A stretch of DNA of 55,120 nucleotides from a bacterium Ga0077546 (lineage in GTDB: Bacteria > Cyanobacteriota > Vampirovibrionia > Obscuribacterales > Obscuribacteraceae): contig LNEX01000461.1 in assembly GCA_001464165.1 (NCBI GenBank), positions 1-55,120 on the forward strand, written 5' to 3'. Below the pieces are notes generated by a model. That model had not been told where the DNA came from. It did not search any database and was given only the letters and a program-made list of their open reading frames with translations. Shown in pieces: positions 24,640 through 32,927 of this stretch; positions within the stretch are counted from its first letter, which is position 1, and each line of letters starts with the position of its first letter. The translations under genes and the position numbers were made by a program.

Positions 24640-25584
24640 ATGAATCCGAGCATCGTAAAAGTTGAGGTTTTCTACGCCGATCCATTTACCACCGAGCTGC
24701 CTGGCTCTGGCAACCCTGCAGCGGTAGTGCTTCTTGCCCCTGCCGCCTCAATGCCAAATTCAAGCCAGCAGTCGCCGATTCAGTACTCTGCAAATCAGCA
24801 GCAACTTGGCATTTCTGATTGTCAGAAAGCATACATCGCCGCATACCTGAAACAACCGGAAACAATCTTCGCTTCTCAAACCGCCCCGGGCGAATGGCTG
24901 GTTTACTGGTACACGCCTGACGGTGTAAGAATCGCGCCTGGTGGCAATAGCACCATCGCTCTGGCAAAGGTTTTGCTTTCGCGCATTGAGCCGGAGCTTA
25001 AGCAAGTTCAGTTGCGCTCCATTTACCCTGGCTTTGATTCTACCGCCTATCTTGAAGATGATGGTCGCATCTCGGTGACCATCCCGGCAGTTAGTGCCTG
25101 CCAGATCATTCCCGCCAGCCGCACTAGCTTGATTCAGACCTTTGGCGAAGGCCCTGTCGAATTTCTTGCAGGCCAGCAAGATTTGATTGTGGTGTTCGAG
25201 AACGAATCTCAGGTTAGAGCAATCAAGCCCAAGTTCTGGAATCTCAATTCGCCCTATCAGGCATTCATCGCTACAGCAAAGGGCGATGAAACAGTTGAAG
25301 GCGCTGCTGGTCGTTTTGTCTATAGAACTTTTGTTGCCAATGAGCAACAGAGTGGTTGGGAGTGCCCCGGATCAGCTCGCGCCCTTATGAATCTGGTGCC
25401 TTACTGGTGCTCTCATTTGGGTCTGTTTTCTCAAGACATTCTTGCCGAGCAGCTTTCTGACCGCGGGGGTGTTGCTTCATGTCGCCTGGTCTGTCCTGAC
25501 GATCGTGGTTGCCAGGTTTTGGTCACCACTGACTGCCCAATTCGTATGAGCACTTCAATTGAATTTCCCAATCTCGCCATGTGA
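24640..25584 (+). CDS. PhzF-like epimerase/isomerase family protein
   Basis: 314 residues from the ATG at 24640. PhzF-type proteins have two similar halves and convert small metabolites, as in phenazine synthesis. Family marks are SGNPAAVVLL near the N-terminus, a PETIFAS segment that would carry the catalytic Glu, and the strand VYWYTPDGVRI. The next motif, normally CGHAT or similar, is GGNST here, so substrate handling is probably changed. The C-terminal half has FVYRTFVAN and ECPGSARALM in the expected place. Length is usual. The substrate is unknown. Confidence 0.72.
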   Translation: MNPSIVKVEVFYADPFTTELPGSGNPAAVVLLAPAASMPNSSQQSPIQYSANQQQLGISDCQKAYIAAYLKQPETIFASQTAPGEWLVYWYTPDGVRIAPGGNSTIALAKVLLSRIEPELKQVQLRSIYPGFDSTAYLEDDGRISVTIPAVSACQIIPASRTSLIQTFGEGPVEFLAGQQDLIVVFENESQVRAIKPKFWNLNSPYQAFIATAKGDETVEGAAGRFVYRTFVANEQQSGWECPGSARALMNLVPYWCSHLGLFSQDILAEQLSDRGGVASCRLVCPDDRGCQVLVTTDCPIRMSTSIEFPNLAM

Positions 25585-25673
25585 AAGCGAGATAGTGGAG
25601 ACAGTGTTTTGCCAATACTGGAAAGGGCTGCAAGGCTCCCTTCTTGCTCAAATAAACGTTCCTGAGAAAAACT

Positions 25674-27819
25674 ATGTCTATTGAAAGATTTACTGATTCC
25701 AGCATGAATATTGTGCGTCTCGCCAAGCGATTTGCCTTCGAAGAACGTGGACGTGAAGTTATCGATACAGACGACCTTTTGGTGGCCATCTTACTTGAGG
25801 GCAAGAGCCAGGCAGCGCGCGCCCTTAAAGGTTTGAATCTGAATATCCAATCATTGCGCCGAGGGCTTGATTTGCCTGAACTTGGTGCCGACGCCACTCG
25901 CCCCCAGGCTGGCTCTCTTTCTTCTCAAAACGCTCCGATGAATTACACCACGGCTGCCGATCTGGCACTGTTTGGAACGGCACTACAAGAAGCCGATAGG
26001 CAGAAGAGCACCCAAGTGTCTCCCGAGCACATCCTCCTGGCTATTCTTTCGGTTCCCGCTTGCTCTGCCAGTCAGCTGCTCGAGCGGTTGGGAGTTAACT
26101 CGCAAGCTTTTAGGAACTCCATTGCTTCCAGCCTCAATTCTGGCAAGGCTGCTTCTCCCGCTTCGTTTCCCTCTTCTAGGAGTTCCAATAATTCGGCCAC
26201 CCGTTCTTCTGCTTCTGGGGCCGATGGCCGCGGAAACATTACCAGTATTGAGCAATATGGTCGCAACCTTACCCAAGAAGCGATCGCAGGCACCCTCGAC
26301 CCAGTGATCGGACGCGAGGCTGTGCTCGATAATGTGCTTGAGGTTCTTGGACGACGCAGTAAGAACAACCCAATGCTCGTCGGTGAACCTGGCGTCGGTA
26401 AGACTGCCGTGATTGAAGCGGTGGCGCAGCTGTTAGCATCAGATGCCGTGCCTGAGAAATGGCGGAGAAAGACTGTCTTTCTCCTCGACTTAGGTCTGAT
26501 CACTGCCGGCACCAAGTATCGTGGTGAATTTGAAGAACGCTTTACCACAGTGCTGCGAGTGGTTAAGGCTGAGAACGTCATTCTTTGCATTGACGAGGCT
26601 CATATGATTCTGGGTGCTGGTGAGGCAGAAGGAAGCACCATGGTCTCAAGTTTAGCGATGGGGCTCTTGAGGCTGCGGCTCGGCTTTCTGATCGTTTCAT
26701 AACCGACGGCAATCTGCCCGATAAGGCAATCAGTGTGATGGACACGACTGGTTCGAGGATCAGTCGAATTGTCCAGGCAGCAAAAGCCAAAGCCGCTAAC
26801 GGTGAAGTTCAAGCTGACTTTGTCGTTACAGAAGAGCATATCGCCTCAGTGATCGAAAGAAAAACGGGCATTCCCGTAACGAAGCTTACTCAGTCGGAGT
26901 CGCAGAAGCTTCTTCATCTTGAAGACGAGCTGCATGAGCGCGTTGTTGCCCAAGAAGAAGCGATTGCGGCAGTAGCTAACGCTGTTCGTCGTTTGCTGGG
27001 CCTACTGGGGTTGGTAAAACCGAGCTGGCTAAGGCCTTGGCGCAAGCTCTCTTCGGCTCCGACGAACAGCTCATTACGCTCGACATGAGTGAGTACATGG
27101 AGCGCCATACGGTTTCTCGCTTGATTGGCTCCCCTCCGGGCTACATCGGCTCCCAAGATGGCGGTCAGCTTACTGAGGAAGTGCGTCGTCGGCCATACTC
27201 AGTTGTGCTCTTCGATGAGCTCGAGAAGGCCCATCCTGATGTTCTCAATCTGCTCCTACAGATTCTCGAGGAAGGTCGCCTCACCGACTCAAAAGGACGG
27301 GTGGCAAGCTTCAAGAACACTGTGGTGATCATGACCACTAATGCTGGTGCCAGCGCCATGACTAGCAAGAAGGCTAGCATGGGCTTTGAATTTGCTGGCG
27401 CTCAGAGCGCAGCCTCCAAGCAAGAGGCATCTTACCTCGAGATGAAGAGCAAGCTGCTTGAGGGGCTGAAGCAATACTTCAGGCCTGAGCTCTTGAATCG
27501 GCTCACCGATCTAATTGCTTTCCATCAGCTTAATCAATTGCAGGTGCGCAGCATCATCGATATCTTCATGAAGAATCTGCACGCGGTGCTGGCCGATAAA
27601 GGCTTGACCGTTGAACTGACCGAGGCGGCAAAAGACCATATTCTCAAGGAGGGTTACAGTGAAGAATGGGGCGCTCGGCCACTTCGCCGTGCCATGGAAA
27701 AGCTGATCGAAAACCCCCTTTCTGTGGCACTTTTATCTGGCAAGTTTAGTGCCGGTGACACCATTCTGGTTGACAGCCGCGATGGTGCCATTGTGCTGAC
27801 TGCAAAGGCGCGGGAGTAG
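25674..27819 (+). pseudogene. ClpC/ClpA-type ATPase gene broken by two internal deletions
   Basis: Three frames join to one Clp ATPase. Frame 1 (from 25674) holds Clp-N repeats and D1 with intact Walker A (GEPGVGKT) and Walker B (CIDEAH). It stops making sense at about 26650, just after EGSTMVSS. Frame 2 resumes with KFSDGALEAAARLSDRF, so roughly 65 residues of D1 with its Arg fingers are missing. At about 26991 a second join goes from AVRR straight to FAGPTGVGKTEL, losing about 17 residues and shifting frame again. Frame 3 ends the D2 domain at 27819 with VVLFDELEKA, LLNRL, GARPL and a ClpP-docking-like MGF. As written no complete enzyme can be made. Deletion or assembly error are both possible. 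Confidence 0.75.
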
Positions 27820-27897
27820 GTTTTGCCTTTGCTGCCTTAATCTAGTGACTAGCGACTAACGCTTAGTCTCTGCTGCTTAATTTGGATCTTCATATGG

Positions 27898-27944
27898 TGC
27901 TTGGTCTGGTACTCACTTTGATGCAGTACTAGACCAAGCATTTT
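27898..27944 (+). terminator. Strong terminator
   Basis: TGCTTGGTCT pairs with AGACCAAGCA, with a further GTACT/AGTAC pairing inside (one bulge), followed by TTTTC. It closes the broken Clp gene. Confidence 0.75.
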
Positions 27945-27983
27945 CTCCCATCGTCAAAAACTGTCAACTCGAACGTTCAAAAA

Positions 27984-28229
27984 ATGACTAAAAATCGCAT
28001 TCGCGATCTCTATCGCAACTTCAAGCGCAGTCTCGAAAATTTTCATCAGGGCATCAACCCAGCCTTCGCTAAGCTCTATCAGTCTTTCACTATTACCTTT
28101 GCCTTAGTGCTCATCACTGCGCTCGTTTCGCTGCTGGCTCCAAAGGCGCTGACTTTCGTGCTTCTAGCTTTGACGGCTTCGGCAATTCGTACTTTGGTGC
28201 TCTTTCTGATGATTCCAGAAGGTAAGTGA
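27984..28229 (+). CDS. Small membrane protein, 81 residues
   Basis: A basic N-terminus (MTKNRIRDLYRNFKRS) is followed by two adjoining hydrophobic helices (about residues 35-55 and 57-76). No ribosome site. No family recognised. It lies 75 bases before the NAD kinase gene on the same strand and may be co-transcribed. Confidence 0.5.
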   Translation: MTKNRIRDLYRNFKRSLENFHQGINPAFAKLYQSFTITFALVLITALVSLLAPKALTFVLLALTASAIRTLVLFLMIPEGK

Positions 28230-28304
28230 GAGCAAGATTCGCTGGTTGACTTTACCTTAGCAGTCTCTGCTTTGGTCGGCTTGTTCAACTCACCAGATTC
28301 TCTC

Positions 28305-29240
28305 ATGAAAGAAACTATTGCTTCACATGCATTATTGATCGTCAAAGAGTCTTATTTCGAGCAAATGCTCGCTGCTAACAACCAAAGTCAATTGGCAGCC
28401 ATTGCCAGCGGTGCCCCCGGTCTTGAGCTTGAGGCCCGGTCGCACGCCCAACACGTTGAAACCCTTAACACGGTCAAGCTAGTTCTTGAACAACGTGGCA
28501 TTACATACGAAGTGACAAACAGCCGTGACTTAGAGCTCATTGCCAAGTTCGCTCGAGCCGACGTCGTTCTGGCAATAGGAGGCGACGGCACTTTCTTAAT
28601 GGCTTCGCACTTAATAAAAGACGGAACGCCGATTCTCGGTGTAAATTCTGCACCAATTACAAGCTTCGGTCACTTCTGTATCAGTGACAGTATTTCGTTT
28701 GCTTCTGTGCTCGACAAAATCCAGAAGGGCGACCTTAAGCCAATCGAGCTGTTGCGTTTAGAAGTGAGCATCGATGGCAAGTTTTTGCCTGAGCTTGCTC
28801 TTAACGAGTTTCTCATTGCACATAAAGAACCAGCTGCCAGCAGTCGATATCGTCTAAATGCCAAAGGCCAGTCAGAAAAACACGTCTGCTCTGGATTGCT
28901 TGTTGCGACACCTTCTGGCTCAACTGGTTTTCTCCGCTCGGAAGGTGGCAGTGTGCTCGCTATCGACGAGCAGAATTTTGCCTTCCTTGAGCGTGCTCCG
29001 TTTTTGCGCCTAGGCGAGCAACATAAACTGAGAGCTGGTTTGCTGCAACGTGGCGAAGCGCTTGTGATTGTCTCTGAGATGGAAGGTGGCATGGTCTATA
29101 TCGACAACAATCATGCCAAATATCCCTTTGACCGGGGCGCCACATTGGTTGTTCGCGCAGCTCAGGCCAATCTCAGCGCTTACGTCGACCCGCTTTGCCA
29201 TAGTCCGTACATGAATCTAGCGAAGATTACTAGTGTGTAA
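28305..29240 (+). CDS. NAD kinase family protein
   Basis: 311 residues from the ATG at 28305 (MKETIASHALLIVK); upstream in-frame codons have poor context. NAD kinase makes NADP from NAD and ATP. The signature GGDGT is present (LAIGGDGTFLMAS), with LGVNSAP after it, NEFLIAHKE in the place of the usual NDxxV, and the Gly/Ser/Thr loop SGSTGFLRSEGG. The last is divergent from the common TGSTAYxxSAGG. This places it nearer the atypical NADK2/mitochondrial-type branch. A related lipid or polyphosphate kinase is less likely. Cytoplasmic. Confidence 0.78.
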   Translation: MKETIASHALLIVKESYFEQMLAANNQSQLAAIASGAPGLELEARSHAQHVETLNTVKLVLEQRGITYEVTNSRDLELIAKFARADVVLAIGGDGTFLMASHLIKDGTPILGVNSAPITSFGHFCISDSISFASVLDKIQKGDLKPIELLRLEVSIDGKFLPELALNEFLIAHKEPAASSRYRLNAKGQSEKHVCSGLLVATPSGSTGFLRSEGGSVLAIDEQNFAFLERAPFLRLGEQHKLRAGLLQRGEALVIVSEMEGGMVYIDNNHAKYPFDRGATLVVRAAQANLSAYVDPLCHSPYMNLAKITSV

Positions 29241-29282
29241 TCAGCAGTAGCGATTTTGCCGACTTTATCTCATTTCTAAACC

Positions 29283-29534
29283 ATGATTACTTTTACTCTC
29301 TCTACTCTTGCCTCTGCAATTTTCATTGGCGGCCTGGCTCAATGCGATCGCAAAGTACCACGTTGCGGCGCTCTTGCCAGCAATGCCCTCAAGATTTGGC
29401 TCACGTTCCTGTTTTCGTCAGTTGTCTGGTGTTTTGTCGGTTGGCCGATGGGGTTGCTCGCGTTTAACCTCGGCTCGATGATCACCGTTCTCGACTGGCT
29501 TGAATCTGCGTTTAAATGCAAAGAAAACAAATGA
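29283..29534 (+). CDS. Small membrane protein, 83 residues
   Basis: Two hydrophobic segments (about residues 4-20 and 38-66, FLFSSVVWCFVGWPMGLLAFNL) around a polar Cys-containing loop (CDRKVPRCGAL). It begins 42 bases after the NAD kinase stop. No ribosome site; no family recognised. Confidence 0.5.
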   Translation: MITFTLSTLASAIFIGGLAQCDRKVPRCGALASNALKIWLTFLFSSVVWCFVGWPMGLLAFNLGSMITVLDWLESAFKCKENK

Positions 29535-29670
29535 GATCCAACAAAGAATCAAGCACTATCGAAATGATCGTCGTCCGCGCCAAGATCAGCCTCGAGGCAG
29601 TGCCTGCCTGATTCTTTGGGAGACAGTCTTGTTCCCTTGATTGTCTCTATCTATAGCAATTGAAAATCTC

Positions 29671-29711
29671 AGCTTGTCAGCCTGGCTAACGCTTAGCTGA
29701 CAAGCTTTTTC
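29671..29711 (+). terminator. Strong terminator
   Basis: AGCTTGTCAGC pairs perfectly with GCTGACAAGCT and continues into a T run. It ends the NAD kinase unit. Confidence 0.75.
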
Positions 29712-29879
29712 TCTTGGAAAAACTTTTGCTTATGCCAAAATTTGTTACTTAGCTTTTTGCCTTTTTAACACTGTGTCATATAGTAACTTACCCCAAAATA
29801 AGATGAAGGCCAAGCGGCAAGAATGCTAGTGGCCAGGAGATCCAAACTTTAGGAAATAACGGGATGAGAGGGAGCCCAA

Positions 29880-29918
29880 CTAACAAAGACTGGGAGAATC
29901 AGTTCCAGTCTTTGTTAG
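29880..29918. terminator. 14-bp perfect inverted repeat
   Basis: CTAACAAAGACTGG and CCAGTCTTTGTTAG flank an 11-base spacer. No T tract on either side. It lies just past the 3' end of the minus-strand DUF1838 gene, beside the tandem repeat, so it could be its 3' structure. Confidence 0.5.
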
Positions 29919-29920
29919 CT

Positions 29921-29976
29921 GAGTCAGTGCGCGGGAGTCAGTATGTCGGAGTCAGCATCTTGGAGTCAGTAAGCTG
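29921..29976. repeat. Four tandem 14-bp repeats, GAGTCAGY-N5-G
   Basis: Exact 14-base period, starting at 29921, 29935, 29949 and 29963. GAGTCAG is invariant, the next base is T or C, five bases vary and the last is G. Conserved heptamers on a fixed spacing look more like protein-binding sites than slippage, because the spacers have diverged while the heptamers have not. It lies between convergent genes. Confidence 0.75.
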
Positions 29977-29991
29977 ACCACTATGTCTTAT

Positions 29992-30684
29992 CTACTGGTT
30001 GAATGAAGTGGCGTTCTGTTGCTTGGCATTGAACTCGGTTGGTGCGGTAAGGAAGTGCGGGTAATTCTCCTTAACTTCTTCCAGCAACCAGTCCGGCAGT
30101 TGGTCGGCCGAATTCAGTCGCCGCCCCGAGGCGTGATATTGCAAGAAGCCAGGAGTGTCGCCCATCTTCATCCAATTGAGCCAGGGGCCGGTGCGGGACC
30201 AGGTGCAGATAACCCCGTCAGGGTTTCCCCTCTGCCAATCTTCCTTACGCAGCAAAAACTGAAAGTGTTCTCCGCTGGTATAGAGAATTCCCTGTGCACC
30301 TGGCAATGGGTAACAGGGATAGACTTCCATTTGATACTTCCAGTAGTCTCCAAGGCTTTCAACCGCATTGCCCTTGGATAGATTGATGTTAACAGGGTCG
30401 TTTTGTAGCGTTGGGACTGCGACGATTTGGCCGGTTCTGAAGTTCTGCCATGTCTTCAAAACTTCTCCTGATTTCAGGTCGAGATAGAAGGCAATCTCAC
30501 GACTGAGCATGTAGACAGCACCTTCGTGTTCAAATCGGCGTCTGACATTGAAACCAGCTAGACCGAAAAGTGGCGTAGCAGCTTCGCCAAAATTGAAGGC
30601 ATTGATCTTGCCGCTGAAGTGAAAGAAGACGCTTTCTCCTTCTGGGCTGGTTGCAAGATCAGCCAGGGTGGGTGGTTCTCTCAT
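29992..30684 (-). CDS. DUF1838 family protein
   Basis: 230 residues. The DUF1838 pattern is visible: YMLSREIAFYLDLKSGEVLK, the W-x-N and TGxxVxV segment (TWQNFRTGQIVAVP), NDPVNIN, and an aromatic-rich C-terminal part (GPWLNWMKMGD, LPDWLLEEVKENYP). Function of the family is unknown; it occurs in cyanobacteria and proteobacteria. The start is two bases after the stop of the CpeT-like gene, so the two form an operon and may act on the same substrate. No signal peptide. Confidence 0.75.
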   Translation of the reverse strand: MREPPTLADLATSPEGESVFFHFSGKINAFNFGEAATPLFGLAGFNVRRRFEHEGAVYMLSREIAFYLDLKSGEVLKTWQNFRTGQIVAVPTLQNDPVNINLSKGNAVESLGDYWKYQMEVYPCYPLPGAQGILYTSGEHFQFLLRKEDWQRGNPDGVICTWSRTGPWLNWMKMGDTPGFLQYHASGRRLNSADQLPDWLLEEVKENYPHFLTAPTEFNAKQQNATSFNQ

Positions 30685-30686
30685 TT

Positions 30687-31328
30687 TCAGTTCTGCTTGC
30701 GAAACTCGTAGGCCCCTTCATCTACGGATGGTCCAAAGATCAGGGTGCCCTCGTCGTTGAAGCCCTGGTCAAGGGTCTTAAGAACGTCGGCAGTCATCTG
30801 GATTTCAACGGTGATATGGGTAGCTCCGCCGTAGGACGTGCGGCAGGAGCCGCCAGCTCCAGCTTGCCCAGAGAAAGAAGTATCGTCAGTGCGTGTCCAG
30901 AGAACATCACAACCGACTGTTTCGCGCAGTTCAGCTGCATTCAAGCCTTGCAAAAGGGCCGGATTCTTCCAAGCACCAATAAACTGGGCGGCATCTTTGA
31001 TGTCGAAGATGCGGTTGATGGCTTGACCAGCAAGGTTGCGTGCCAAAAGGTAAACCCTCTGACGATAGGGTGCGTCTTGATAGCCTTCCACTGACTGCTC
31101 CAGATAGAAAACATAACCGTATTGATCAAGGGCCTTGATCGAAGCAGGGACGATGCGCATGAACACCCGGGCCCTTCGCACCGGTGTTGCATTGCTGTCT
31201 TTTGCAGTCTGTGCTTCTCTTTCCACCTGTTCCAGACAGTTGAAATCACCTTGCAGCCATTGGGCGATCAGGGCGAGTTCCTTGTCATCATTTGAGAATG
31301 GCTTGAGGTCGTCAAATTCGAGTTCCAT
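30687..31328 (-). CDS. CpcT/CpeT-type chromophore lyase homologue
   Basis: 213 residues. In cyanobacteria the CpcT/CpeT family attaches bilins to phycobiliprotein cysteines or chaperones that step. Conserved elements are all present and in order: AQWLQGDFNCLEQ, YGYVFYLEQ, PYRQRVYLL, GCDVLWTR, GGSCRTSYGGATH and the C-terminal GPSVDEGAYEFR. Length is normal for the family (about 190-215). No phycobiliprotein gene is in the window, so the ligand may be another tetrapyrrole or lipid-like molecule. First gene of an operon with DUF1838 (two bases apart). Confidence 0.82.
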   Translation of the reverse strand: MELEFDDLKPFSNDDKELALIAQWLQGDFNCLEQVEREAQTAKDSNATPVRRARVFMRIVPASIKALDQYGYVFYLEQSVEGYQDAPYRQRVYLLARNLAGQAINRIFDIKDAAQFIGAWKNPALLQGLNAAELRETVGCDVLWTRTDDTSFSGQAGAGGSCRTSYGGATHITVEIQMTADVLKTLDQGFNDEGTLIFGPSVDEGAYEFRKQN

Positions 31329-31786
31329 AATGGTTGGTGGGTATTTTGATTGATTGTTGGACGCAGTTCAAAGTAAAAAGCGTCGCAGTGGTTTACATCA
31401 AAATGCATGCGTTTCTAACGGAAGATTGGAGCGATACACCCACAAGCCTCTACCTGAGATTAGTCAGGTTGAAGTTTCTTAAATGGTGCGCTTAGTGCTT
31501 GGTTGTCTTCCTTCGTTTGAATAAATGCAAAATGATGTACAAACTGACGCTAGCACAATCTAGGAGTTGTATTAAACTTGCTTTCGGCCTTCAAATAGAC
31601 ATAATTGCTAATCTTGAGTGGATTTTAGAGATAACAGTGCTAAGTATCACGTCGCTTAGAGGGCTATACTAATTAGTTCTAGGCCTCACGTCGCATCTAA
31701 AACTAGACTCAATTACTGTCTAAGTGATTTACTATTTGCTGATATGAGGGTCACCTAATTTTCCTTTGTGAAAATTGTCGACGCTG
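31329..31786. other. Gene-free stretch upstream of the CpeT operon
   Basis: About 460 bases, A+T-rich, marking the change to style A. TCACGTCGC occurs twice (31647 and 31686), flanking a TATACT hexamer at 31665. The CpeT operon promoter should lie here on the minus strand, but I cannot place it. Confidence 0.45.
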
Positions 31787-32641
31787 TCATTGGGCAAAGT
31801 GCCCCTGTCTCTGGCTGACCACATAGCGGCTCTTCAAGTAAACTGCGGCTTCAGCCGTGCGAACCTCACCCGATAGTATGCGCTTCAACATCTGTACGCA
31901 TAGGTCAACAACTTCTTGCATCACTATACCAGCATCAACCAAAACCTCACCGAGCTTTCGGTTCAAGCTGAGACTTACTTCTAAAGCATCATACAATTCA
32001 GTTTCGTTGATGAATCCAGCTCTAACCATAAGTTGCCCCAGTTTACGAGCACTCGCATTAGCACCACAGTGCTCTTGCTGATCGACGTAAGCACCTCCCT
32101 GATAGAGGCGCCGGCACTCATCAGCCGCCTTGGCAAAACTTAGCTTACCCTCGCGATATTGCACCAATAGCTCAATACAATAGCGGTGGAAGGCCGGAGA
32201 GATGCGGCGGCGCAAGAGTAATAGACGGCCACAGGTAATATCGGCTTCAATGCTTGAGCGCATCACATAAGGAATTTCATTTTTAGTAAGAACGCCTGCC
32301 TGCCCCAACAAATCGATGAGAAGACTAGCTGGCCCTTCTGGTTGTTTCTCAGGGTGCCCAACTTCAATATGCTCAGCGCCCCAAGTCATTTCTTGAATCA
32401 CCCTTCGTGCATCGGCCACTCCAAGCCCGCCTGACCGCGCACGTCTTTGCACGGCTACATAACGGTCTACTTGCTGATCTTGCAACTGCCCTGTCGAGAC
32501 CAATACTCGACCGAGCGGTAGCCGAGAGGCAAAAGCAAGAGTGAGAGCTGCCTCAACAGCATCCCTGGTAAGAATTCCTGCGCCAATCAGCAATTCGCCG
32601 AGGCGCAGGCCATCTGACATTGGTTTTTGGATACGCAGCAT
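31787..32641 (-). CDS. Protein of GspE/PilB N-terminal-type repeats, no ATPase domain
   Basis: 284 residues from the ATG at 32641 (GAGG nine bases upstream). Repeated LGxLLxxAGxxxxxxxxxAL units are visible: LGELLIGAGILTRDAVEAAL at about 14-33, LIDLLGQAGVLTKNEI in the middle, and LGQLMVRAGFINETELYDAL followed by LGEVLVDAGIVM. This is the helical fold found at the N-terminus of type II secretion/pilus ATPases (MshEN/GspE-N), where some members bind c-di-GMP. No Walker motifs follow. It may be a free-standing regulator or adaptor. Single gene; the neighbours are on the other strand. Confidence 0.65.
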   Translation of the reverse strand: MLRIQKPMSDGLRLGELLIGAGILTRDAVEAALTLAFASRLPLGRVLVSTGQLQDQQVDRYVAVQRRARSGGLGVADARRVIQEMTWGAEHIEVGHPEKQPEGPASLLIDLLGQAGVLTKNEIPYVMRSSIEADITCGRLLLLRRRISPAFHRYCIELLVQYREGKLSFAKAADECRRLYQGGAYVDQQEHCGANASARKLGQLMVRAGFINETELYDALEVSLSLNRKLGEVLVDAGIVMQEVVDLCVQMLKRILSGEVRTAEAAVYLKSRYVVSQRQGHFAQ

Positions 32642-32927
32642 GATTTGGCCTCGCGAAGATGAGAGGGCTCTCTAAAGCCAGTAGTAATGTCAAAGTCTAG
32701 TAGAACAAGCCAAAATAACACTGCCGTAGCACTACTGACGATACCGGCACAAATAAGTGCAGACAAGCAGCGGCCACGAGAGACTATCAAGGTCTTGTGC
32801 GATTAGGACTTGGTAAATTGGTCTTAGTAAAAGAAAGGATGCCGGAGACAAATGCCTCAACGCAGAATGTAGCAATGTTTGCTGCCGTTGTCAAGCTTTT
32901 TTTTGTCTAATGGTACAATCCTAGCTT

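Noticed and set aside
29342..29351. GCGATCGC octamers (cyanobacterial HIP1) at about 29343 and 47694
   Set aside because: Only two were noticed in 55 kb, far fewer than in HIP1-rich cyanobacteria, so they are not informative.
29921..29976. The 14-bp repeats as Pho boxes or a CRISPR-like array
   Set aside because: Pho boxes have an 11-base period and another consensus; the units are far too short for CRISPR.
1300..31786. Direct repeat of the tRNA-like 3' end as an integration (att) site at the far block edges
   Set aside because: I looked for the T-arm/acceptor sequence near 12.1, 17.5 and 31.5 kb and saw no copy; no integrase gene is present either.
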